NCBI GenBank assembly: GCA_002292895.1
Contig: DBCE01000260.1
Coordinates: 1-5,379 of the forward strand
Direction of reading: 5' to 3'
Length of the DNA: 5,379 nt
Source: Phycisphaerales bacterium UBA966
GTDB lineage: Bacteria > Planctomycetota > Phycisphaerae > Phycisphaerales > SM1A02
Both the position numbers and the translations under genes were made by a program. Positions 1 to 5,379 of this stretch are shown here, piece after piece. The notes under the pieces are model-generated. The model was not told where the DNA came from. It made no database searches and saw nothing but the letters and a program-made list of their open reading frames with translations. Position 1 is the first letter of the stretch; every line of letters begins with the position of its first letter.

Positions 1-1166
1 GCATGCTGACCGTTGGTGCCGGGTTCGCCCCAGATGACTGGGCAGGTGCGCCAGTTCACGGGGGTGCCGTCAAGCTGCACGCGCTTGCCGTTTGATTCCA
101 TTTCCAACTGCTGCAAGTACGCCGCGAAACGCGTGAGGTGCTGGCAATAGGGGAGCACTGCGTGGGACTCGAAGCCGAGGAAGTCAGTGTTCCACACTTG
201 CATAAGTCCCAGCAAGACGGGCAGATTTCGCTCCGCTGGTGCTTCCAAGAAGTGCCGATCCATTTCATGGAAACCGGCGAGCATCTCTGCAAATGCAGGA
301 GCGCCGATGGCAATCATGGTGGCTAAGCCGATGGCACTGTCCATTGAATAGCGACCACCAACCCAGTCCCAGAAGATGAACATGTTGGCGGGGTCGATGC
401 CGAACTGGGTGACCAGGTCCGCGGCAGTTGAAACCGCTACGAAATGGCGCGACACACTCTTCTCGTCGCCGCCAAATGCTGCCAGGCTCCACGCGCGCGC
501 GGTGCGGGCGTTGGTCATGGTCTCTTGGGTGGTGAAGGTCTTGCTGGCAACAATGAAGAGCGTCTCGGCGGGATCAAGGCCGGCGGTCTTCCATGCGAAA
601 TCGCCGGGGTCGACGTTGGAGACAAAGCGGAACTGCAGGTCCTGCTGCGCAAAGTCTCGGAGTGCATCGTTGGCCATGGCAGGACCAAGATCGCTTCCGC
701 CGATACCGATGTTCACAATGTTGCGAATCCGCTTGCCGGTAAAGCCTTTCCATTCGCCGTTACGAACGCGTTCCGCGAACGCGCCCATGCGGTCGAGTAC
801 GGCGTGAACTTGCGGGACGACGTCGATGCCATCCGTGCGCATCACTTCATGGCGCGGGGCGCGCAGTGCAACGTGGAGAACCGCGCGGTCCTCGGTAGTG
901 TTGATGTGCTCGCCGGCAAACATCGCCGCGCGCCGGGCTGCGAACGGCGTTTGGCCCAAGAGTGCAATCAGGTCGGTGAGCACTGCTCGGTCAATCCGCT
1001 GCTTACTGAAATCGGCGTGGATTTCTTGCGATTCCACGGTGAGGGCGGGCGTTCGACCGGGGTCCGCTGCAAAGAGATCGCGCAAGTGCGTGGCTTTGAT
1101 GCGCTGGGCATGAGCCTGAAGCGAGGCGAAGGCGGGAAGGCGGTCGAGCGGTGTTGGTGCGGCCAT
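1..1166 (-). CDS. pgi: Glucose-6-phosphate isomerase, 3' end cut by window edge
   Basis: Cytoplasmic enzyme of glycolysis and gluconeogenesis that interconverts glucose-6-phosphate and fructose-6-phosphate. The reverse strand is open for 388 codons from the ATG at 1166 to the left edge with no stop, and aligns nearly without gaps to E. coli Pgi (from memory). Visible motifs are TEDRAVLHVALR (91-102), the sugar-phosphate-binding segment VNIGIGGSDLGP (151-162), SKTFTTQET (about 209-217), the family signature WVGGRYSMDSAIGL (about 268-281), MESNGK (356-361) with the catalytic Glu357, and GEPGTNGQH ending in the catalytic His388, the last complete codon. The catalytic Lys near 516 and about 160 C-terminal residues lie outside the window. 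The ATG at 1166 is the only ATG between the upstream in-frame stop (TAG, 1206-1208) and the conserved region, and gives an N-terminus the same length as E. coli's. No Shine-Dalgarno sequence is seen in front of it. It is divergent from the transaldolase gene. Confidence 0.97.
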   Translation of the reverse strand, partial: MAAPTPLDRLPAFASLQAHAQRIKATHLRDLFAADPGRTPALTVESQEIHADFSKQRIDRAVLTDLIALLGQTPFAARRAAMFAGEHINTTEDRAVLHVALRAPRHEVMRTDGIDVVPQVHAVLDRMGAFAERVRNGEWKGFTGKRIRNIVNIGIGGSDLGPAMANDALRDFAQQDLQFRFVSNVDPGDFAWKTAGLDPAETLFIVASKTFTTQETMTNARTARAWSLAAFGGDEKSVSRHFVAVSTAADLVTQFGIDPANMFIFWDWVGGRYSMDSAIGLATMIAIGAPAFAEMLAGFHEMDRHFLEAPAERNLPVLLGLMQVWNTDFLGFESHAVLPYCQHLTRFAAYLQQLEMESNGKRVQLDGTPVNWRTCPVIWGEPGTNGQH

Positions 1167-1186
1167 GGGATGCGTAGGATATAGAA
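1167..1186. promoter_or_regulatory. Divergent pgi/tal intergenic region with a possible shared -10 element
   Basis: The two start codons face away from each other across these 20 bp. At 1175-1181 lies TAGGATA, which reads TATCCTA on the other strand. Both strands therefore show a TAnnnT -10-like hexamer: plus 1175-1180, 6 nt before the tal ATG, and minus 1181-1176, 9 nt before the pgi ATG. No good -35 box is visible on either side; the best for tal is TTGGTG at 1154-1159 with a short 15-bp spacer. The AGGA at 1176-1179 could instead be the tal Shine-Dalgarno sequence, which would require transcription from inside pgi. Promoter use is inferred, not shown. Confidence 0.4.
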
Positions 1187-2278
1187 ATGACCACCGCCGC
1201 AGTTCCTACCGCCGTGCTCGCTATGACCGGGCAATCCATCTGGGTCGACAACATCACGCGAGCCATGCTCGGTGGTCAGTTGCAGGAGTACATCGCTAAG
1301 TGGTCAGTGGTTGGTCTGACTTCAAACCCAACCATCTTTGCCAAGGCCATCATGGGCAGCAAGGATTACGACGCGCAGGTGGCCGAGTTGGCAGCGCGCG
1401 GTATGAGCGCAGAAGCGACCTTCTTTGAGCTGGCACTTGCCGACTTGTTGCACGCCTGTGACCTGTTTGCGGGTGTTCACAAGCGCACTGGCGGGGTTGA
1501 TGGCTGGTGCTCGCTTGAAGTGAGCCCGCTGTTGGCATACGACGCAAAGAGCACCGTGGAGCAGGCCGTGGCATTGCATGCCCGTGCCAATCGACCCAAC
1601 TTGTTCATCAAGGTGCCCGGCACTGCGGCGGGCATTCCTGCTGTGGAAGAATTGACGTTCCGCGGAGTGCCGATCAATGTCACGCTGCTATTTTCAACCG
1701 AGCATTGGCGCGCATCCGCAGAGGCGTACCTGCGCGGTCTTGAACGCCGCGCCGCCGCTGGATTGTCATTGGATGTGGCCAGCGTTGGCAGCTTGTTCAT
1801 CTCACGATGGGACAGCTTGCTAGAGGCCAAATTGCCAGCGACGCTCAAGAATCGAATTGGCTTGGGAATTGGAGCCGATTGCTACGCGGAGTACGTGAAG
1901 TTGCATGCCACGGATCGTTGGCTTGCACTGGAAGGGAAGGGCGCGCGTCCGCAGCGATTGCTGTTTGCCAGTACCAGTACGAAGGATCCGGCACTCCCTG
2001 CCACGTTGTACGCCGCCGGTTTGGCTGCGCCGCGCACAGTGGACACCATGCCGGAAGCAACCCTCAAGGCCGTGCATGCTGGAGCGCCGGTCACCGCCGT
2101 TCTTCCACTGGATGGCGGTCCGATGCGCGCGGCATTGGCGGAGGCACGAACTGCGGGTATTGATCTTGACGCTGCTGCAGCGCAACTGCAAGAGCAGGGT
2201 GCCAAGTCGTTCGAGCAGAGCTGGAACGATCTACTGAAGGACATTGCAGCGAAGAGTGGGGCGCTCGCTGGGCGTTGA
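1187..2278 (+). CDS. tal: Transaldolase (long, actinobacterial/cyanobacterial-type subfamily)
   Basis: Transfers a dihydroxyacetone unit from sedoheptulose-7-phosphate to glyceraldehyde-3-phosphate, giving fructose-6-phosphate and erythrose-4-phosphate in the non-oxidative pentose phosphate pathway; cytoplasmic. The 363-residue product is an aldolase-type TIM barrel. Visible motifs are GQSIWVDNITR (15-25, Asp21), GLTSNPTIF (43-51, Asn47), SLEVSP (109-114, Glu111), NLFIKVPGT (138-146) with the Schiff-base Lys142, INVTLLFS (163-170), SVGSLFISRWDS (199-210, phosphate-site Ser202 and Arg207) and ASTSTKDP (261-268). Residue roles are mapped from E. coli TalB by motif order. The length and the STSTK motif fit the subfamily typified by mycobacterial and cyanobacterial Tal, longer than TalB (about 317). 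The start at 1187 is chosen because a stop (TAG, 1175-1177) lies just upstream in frame, AGGA (1176-1179) sits 7 nt before it, and it leaves 14 residues before the first conserved motif; Met13 would leave only two. Its end converges on the c-di-GMP gene 7 bp away. Confidence 0.96.
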   Translation: MTTAAVPTAVLAMTGQSIWVDNITRAMLGGQLQEYIAKWSVVGLTSNPTIFAKAIMGSKDYDAQVAELAARGMSAEATFFELALADLLHACDLFAGVHKRTGGVDGWCSLEVSPLLAYDAKSTVEQAVALHARANRPNLFIKVPGTAAGIPAVEELTFRGVPINVTLLFSTEHWRASAEAYLRGLERRAAAGLSLDVASVGSLFISRWDSLLEAKLPATLKNRIGLGIGADCYAEYVKLHATDRWLALEGKGARPQRLLFASTSTKDPALPATLYAAGLAAPRTVDTMPEATLKAVHAGAPVTAVLPLDGGPMRAALAEARTAGIDLDAAAAQLQEQGAKSFEQSWNDLLKDIAAKSGALAGR

Positions 2279-2285
2279 CGACGGA

Positions 2286-4523
2286 CTACGACTTACTGAG
2301 CAGCAGTTCAAATCGTTCCGGCGTCACTGGCTCGGAAATGAGGAAGCCCTGCATGGAATCGCAGCCAGCGTCAATGAGCCATTGCCGCTCTTGTTCGGTT
2401 TCAACGCCTTCAGCGATGACCCCAAGCCCAAGTTTGTGAGCCATGACAATGATCGCCTCGCAGAGCGCGCGATCATTGTTGTCGGTGCCGAGCATGCGGA
2501 CGAAGGACTGGTCAATCTTCAGGTAGTCGATGTCGAACTTCTTGAGGTACGCCAGCGAGGAATAGCCGGTACCAAAGTCATCAATGGCAACCTGAATGCC
2601 GGCGTCACGGAATCGGAGCAGTCGATTGACGATGTCGGGGTCGGCGTCAAGCAGTAGACCTTCGGTGATTTCGATGATCACCGATTTGCCGGGAATCCCA
2701 AGGTTGTTGAGATGGTCGCTCCAGGTGTCCCGTGGAATATTGCCTTCGGAACGGAACTGAACCGGCGATGCATTCACGCTGATCTGGAAACCTTGGGGAA
2801 CAATTCCATTCCAGCGAGTGAGCCAGCGCGTTGCTTCGCGGAACACCCAGTCGCCAATTTCGATGATGAGCCCAGATTCCTCCGCCAGCGGGATGAACTC
2901 GGCGGGACCAATCATGCCGCGTTCTGGATGGTCCCAGCGCAGGAGCGCTTCGGCTTTGTGGATTCGCCCCGTGGCCAGATGAACGATGGGCTGGAAGTAC
3001 ACACAGAACTGACCGGCCGCAAGCGCCACGCGCAAATCATGGATGAGGCGAACACGGTTCTGAACAGCAAGTTGCAGGGTGTATGTGAAGTAACTGAATC
3101 GGCTGCGCCCCATGTTCTTGGCGGCATACATCGCCTGATCGGCATTCTTCAGTAGTTGTTCAACTTCAATGGCGTCATCGGGATACAGCGTGATGCCGAT
3201 ACTGGCAGAAACGTAGACCACATCTTCACCAAGCACGAACGGCTCCGTCATGCAGTTGATGATTTTCTGCGCGACCACTTCGGCAAATTTGCTGTCTTCA
3301 AGTTGCGTGAGAATCACCGTGAACTCATCGCCGCCAAGGCGCGCAACGGTGTCGGAATCACGTGTGCATTCGCGGATACGTCGCGCTACCTCAATCAGCA
3401 AATCGTCGCCGACGAGGTGACCGTGCGTGTCGTTCACTTCTTTGAAGTGGTCCAAGTCAATGAATAGCAAAGCGAGCGACAGTCCAGCGCGGCGCTCCTT
3501 CTTGATTTCTTGCGCCAGTCGATCGCGGAACATGCGGCGATTTGGCAGCCCGGTGAGCATGTCAAAGTTGGCTTGCTTCCAGATCAGTTCTTCGGATTGC
3601 TTCTTCTCAGTAATGTCAGAGAACAGCACTACGTAACCGTGCAGCGAATCATCGTCGCCAAGCAGTTGGTTGATGGTGATGGACTTTGCGTAGATCTCGC
3701 CGTTCTTGCGGCGGTCCCACATTTCGCCGTGCCAGTAACCAGCGCCGTTGATCGCCTCCCACATGGAGTCGTAGAAGTATTGATCTTGGCGCCCCGAATT
3801 GAAGATGTTGGGGCTCTTGCCGAGCACTTCCTGAAGCTCGTATCCCGTGATGCGCGCGCACGCCGGATTGATGGCGATGATGTGGTAATCCGCATCGGTG
3901 ACCAACATGCCTTCGGCAGTGTGTTGATAGACCAACGCAGCCAAACGGCGTTCTTCCTCCAAGCGTTTGCGCTCGGTGATGTTGCGGCCAATGCCGATCA
4001 GCCCGATGACGCTGCCTGCACTGTTGAAATACGGTGTTCGCAGCACTTCAAGGCAGATGTTTCCGCCGTCGGGATAGGTGACCCATTCCTCACTGACCAC
4101 GGCTTTACCACCTGTAAGCATTTCCGTATCGCGCGCGCGCATCTTGAGCGCCGTGGTGGAGTCGAAGATCGATAGCGCGGTGTTTCCGACGATCGAACTT
4201 TCTGGCAGTCCGGCGTAACGCTCAAACGCTTGATTGCATCCGAGGTAGATACCTTCCGGTGTCTTGAAGTAAATCAGGTCGGGAATAGAGTCAATCACGC
4301 CGCGCAGCTGGGCGTGCTCTTGCTCGGACTGAGCACGCAGGCGTTGATTGGCAGCGGTCAGCTCATCAGAATTGACGTGAAGCGCGTTGCCGAGCAGCGC
4401 ACGCTCCTGATCGGAAACTTCATAGTGGTCGCTGACTGCGCCGAGGAACTGCGGCCAACCGCCCTCGGGTACGAAATCCTTGCCGAGGTGACGCTGAAGT
4501 TGGCGTAACAGCAGCCGATGCAT
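2286..4523 (-). CDS. PAS-PAS-GGDEF-EAL bifunctional c-di-GMP cyclase/phosphodiesterase
   Basis: This 745-residue protein is predicted to make and break the second messenger c-di-GMP (two GTP to c-di-GMP, then hydrolysis to pGpG), which in many bacteria sets biofilm versus motile behaviour. No membrane segment or signal peptide is seen, so it should be cytoplasmic. In order: a charged, Leu-rich helical N-terminus (1-70); PAS 1 (about 72-185) ending in GRNITERKRLEEE; PAS 2 (about 193-308) with the NPACARITGY and WHGEMWDRRKNGE motifs; a GGDEF domain (about 318-478) with intact GGDEF (397-401) and an inhibitory-site RxxD (Arg388-Asp391) at canonical spacing; and an EAL domain (about 490-742). The EAL metal and catalytic set looks complete: Glu525 (EALLRW), Asn584 (SVNASP), Glu618 (IEITE), Asp648-Asp649 (DDFGTGYSS), Lys669 (LKIDQSF), Glu705/Glu708 (AEGVE) and Gln725 (QGF). 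It starts 2 bp after the FIST gene's stop, with no strong Shine-Dalgarno sequence, so translation is probably coupled. The in vivo direction (cyclase or phosphodiesterase) cannot be read from sequence. Confidence 0.95.
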   Translation of the reverse strand: MHRLLLRQLQRHLGKDFVPEGGWPQFLGAVSDHYEVSDQERALLGNALHVNSDELTAANQRLRAQSEQEHAQLRGVIDSIPDLIYFKTPEGIYLGCNQAFERYAGLPESSIVGNTALSIFDSTTALKMRARDTEMLTGGKAVVSEEWVTYPDGGNICLEVLRTPYFNSAGSVIGLIGIGRNITERKRLEEERRLAALVYQHTAEGMLVTDADYHIIAINPACARITGYELQEVLGKSPNIFNSGRQDQYFYDSMWEAINGAGYWHGEMWDRRKNGEIYAKSITINQLLGDDDSLHGYVVLFSDITEKKQSEELIWKQANFDMLTGLPNRRMFRDRLAQEIKKERRAGLSLALLFIDLDHFKEVNDTHGHLVGDDLLIEVARRIRECTRDSDTVARLGGDEFTVILTQLEDSKFAEVVAQKIINCMTEPFVLGEDVVYVSASIGITLYPDDAIEVEQLLKNADQAMYAAKNMGRSRFSYFTYTLQLAVQNRVRLIHDLRVALAAGQFCVYFQPIVHLATGRIHKAEALLRWDHPERGMIGPAEFIPLAEESGLIIEIGDWVFREATRWLTRWNGIVPQGFQISVNASPVQFRSEGNIPRDTWSDHLNNLGIPGKSVIIEITEGLLLDADPDIVNRLLRFRDAGIQVAIDDFGTGYSSLAYLKKFDIDYLKIDQSFVRMLGTDNNDRALCEAIIVMAHKLGLGVIAEGVETEQERQWLIDAGCDSMQGFLISEPVTPERFELLLSKS

Positions 4524-4528
4524 GGTTA
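4521..4528 (-). promoter_or_regulatory. Stop/start junction suggesting translational coupling
   Basis: On the minus strand the FIST gene ends with TAA (4528-4526), then CC, then the ATG (4523-4521) of the PAS-GGDEF-EAL gene. No purine-rich ribosome site lies at normal spacing; the nearest, AAGG, is about 13 nt upstream. Re-initiation by ribosomes finishing the FIST reading frame is the simplest explanation and would link the amounts of the two proteins. Confidence 0.55.
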
Positions 4529-5379
4529 GCAGGGAGCCTTATCCTGGAGAGTGGTCAGTGTCATTGTCTGGTTGTGCAGCCGACAATGCAGTACATCGCT
4601 GAACGGGGCTAATTCGCCATAGGAGTAGAAGCCCGCGAGTGTCGCGTTGGGGCCGAGAGTGGTTTCCACAATCGCCAGTTCATCTTCGGTGAGTTGTCCC
4701 AGCACCAGTCGCCTGCCCACGCAGGTGACCACAAGGCAAAGCGTGGGCTTGTCCGTTGTGAGTTTGGCCTGCTCGGCAGCGGATCCTGCGCTGTCAATGA
4801 GGCTTGAAATCTCGGTGCGCATCAGTTTGCACAGACTTCCTTGCGGCACGTCGCCGGCAAAGGTAAGGCTTTGCGCTGCTTCATCAACCGCGAGCATCGT
4901 GCGGATGATGGATGGTTCGTGCTTATTGGTTCGAATACTCAAGGGGAACCGCAGGCCGCTGCCTGGTAGATCCTTGGCCAATTCGCCGAGGTAGCGCTTG
5001 TACAGACTCAACGCGGGTTGATTATCAATTTCGGTGACGACGTTGCCAGCCGACTTCGTCACGATGCGCTCCGCACCGAACTCTTGCCAGCCAGCGGCGC
5101 TTCCCGTCTTTGCTGCAATATCGCCATACAGACCAACGATGACTACACATCCGGCCCGGGCGGGGGCGTTGCCGATCACCCACGTTCGTTCGAAGCGTGG
5201 TCCATCCGCGGCGAGTCCGCCAGTCACCGTTACGCCATAGCCGTTGAGTCCGGCGGCCAGTTTGCTTCCGTTGACGGCCAGTCCGTCGGAGAACACTAAG
5301 ACATGGCGCAGGTCGGCGGCCTTCAGTTGTTCCATCAGTCCGGCGGCAAGCGCGCGGATGTCAGTATCCGGGGTGACAT
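4526..5379 (-). CDS. FIST-domain signalling protein (FIST_N + FIST_C), 5' end cut by window edge
   Basis: FIST proteins are cytoplasmic sensory proteins proposed to bind small ligands; some members, named NosP, bind haem and nitric oxide and act on a neighbouring kinase or c-di-GMP enzyme. The window holds the last 283 residues. The remaining FIST_N part shows RHVLVFSDGLAVNG, VTGGLAADGPRFERTWV, VGLYGD, GWQEFGAERIVTKSAGNV and LYKRYLGELA. FIST_C shows FPLSI, the TMLAVDEA and LTFAGDVPQGS segments, CVGRRLVLGQ, FYSYGELAPF and the C-terminal LHNQTMTLT (LHNQTM encoded at 4562-4579). These match the family consensus closely (from memory). The ATG at 5335 is not the start: the frame stays open to 5379 and reads a continuous helix-like stretch (VTPDTDIRALAAGL) before that Met. 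Typical members have roughly 380-400 residues, so about 100 N-terminal residues are likely missing. It is the upstream partner of the PAS-PAS-GGDEF-EAL gene, 2 bp away. Whether it binds haem or NO cannot be decided here. Confidence 0.92.
   Translation of the reverse strand, partial: VTPDTDIRALAAGLMEQLKAADLRHVLVFSDGLAVNGSKLAAGLNGYGVTVTGGLAADGPRFERTWVIGNAPARAGCVVIVGLYGDIAAKTGSAAGWQEFGAERIVTKSAGNVVTEIDNQPALSLYKRYLGELAKDLPGSGLRFPLSIRTNKHEPSIIRTMLAVDEAAQSLTFAGDVPQGSLCKLMRTEISSLIDSAGSAAEQAKLTTDKPTLCLVVTCVGRRLVLGQLTEDELAIVETTLGPNATLAGFYSYGELAPFSDVLHCRLHNQTMTLTTLQDKAPC

Noticed and set aside
1..10. Apparent truncation of Pgi right after catalytic His388
   Set aside because: This is the window edge, not a biological break; the frame is still open and in phase with the family motif.
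444..1184. Plus-strand open frame of 246 codons opposite pgi
   Set aside because: It lies wholly antisense to a clear Pgi coding sequence, has no recognisable motifs and a low-complexity Arg/Gly/Ala-type composition expected from the reverse of a GC-rich gene.
1223..1225. Met13 as alternative tal start
   Set aside because: It leaves only two residues before the conserved GQSIW motif, while the ATG at 1187 has an AGGA at good spacing and a normal N-terminal length.
2244..2657. Plus-strand open frame of 137 codons running from the tal end into the c-di-GMP gene
   Set aside because: It overlaps the end of tal in another frame and is antisense to the EAL C-terminus; no family features.
3510..4175. 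Plus-strand open frame of 221 codons
   Set aside because: It is antisense to the PAS and early GGDEF region of a well-supported gene and shows no recognisable domain.
4526..5335. ATG at 5335 as the start of the FIST gene
   Set aside because: The frame continues upstream to the window edge with sensible FIST-like sequence, and a start there would remove part of the FIST_N domain.

Overview
This window looks like ordinary chromosome from a moderately GC-rich (high-50s % by eye) Gram-negative bacterium, most likely a gamma- or betaproteobacterium. The reasons are an E. coli-type long glucose-6-phosphate isomerase that aligns collinearly with the enterobacterial enzyme, and a FIST protein paired with a PAS-PAS-GGDEF-EAL protein, a proteobacterial style of signalling. 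The family-level origin cannot be fixed from sequence alone. No mobile element, tRNA, rRNA or CRISPR array is visible, and the window is almost entirely coding.

Layout. On the left (1-1166, minus strand) is pgi, whose C-terminal third lies beyond the window edge. It is divergent from a transaldolase gene (1187-2278, plus), with only 20 bp between the two start codons. These 20 bp contain a near-symmetrical TAGGATA that could serve as a -10 element in both directions. The transaldolase converges on the next gene with a 7-bp gap. The right half is a minus-strand signalling operon: a FIST-domain protein (4526 to beyond 5379, 5' end missing) followed 2 bp later by a 745-residue bifunctional cyclic-di-GMP protein (2286-4523).

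Function. pgi and tal form a central-carbon pair: fructose-6-phosphate is both the product of phosphoglucose isomerase and a substrate or product of transaldolase, so they join glycolysis/gluconeogenesis to the pentose phosphate pathway. The second pair is a likely sensor-output module. The FIST protein (family known or proposed to bind small ligands; some members, NosP, bind haem and nitric oxide) would sense a signal and tune the GGDEF/EAL protein, which retains every residue expected for both synthesis and breakdown of c-di-GMP. The most interesting observations are this FIST/c-di-GMP module with its pre-PAS helical segment, and the possible shared bidirectional, near-leaderless promoter between pgi and tal.
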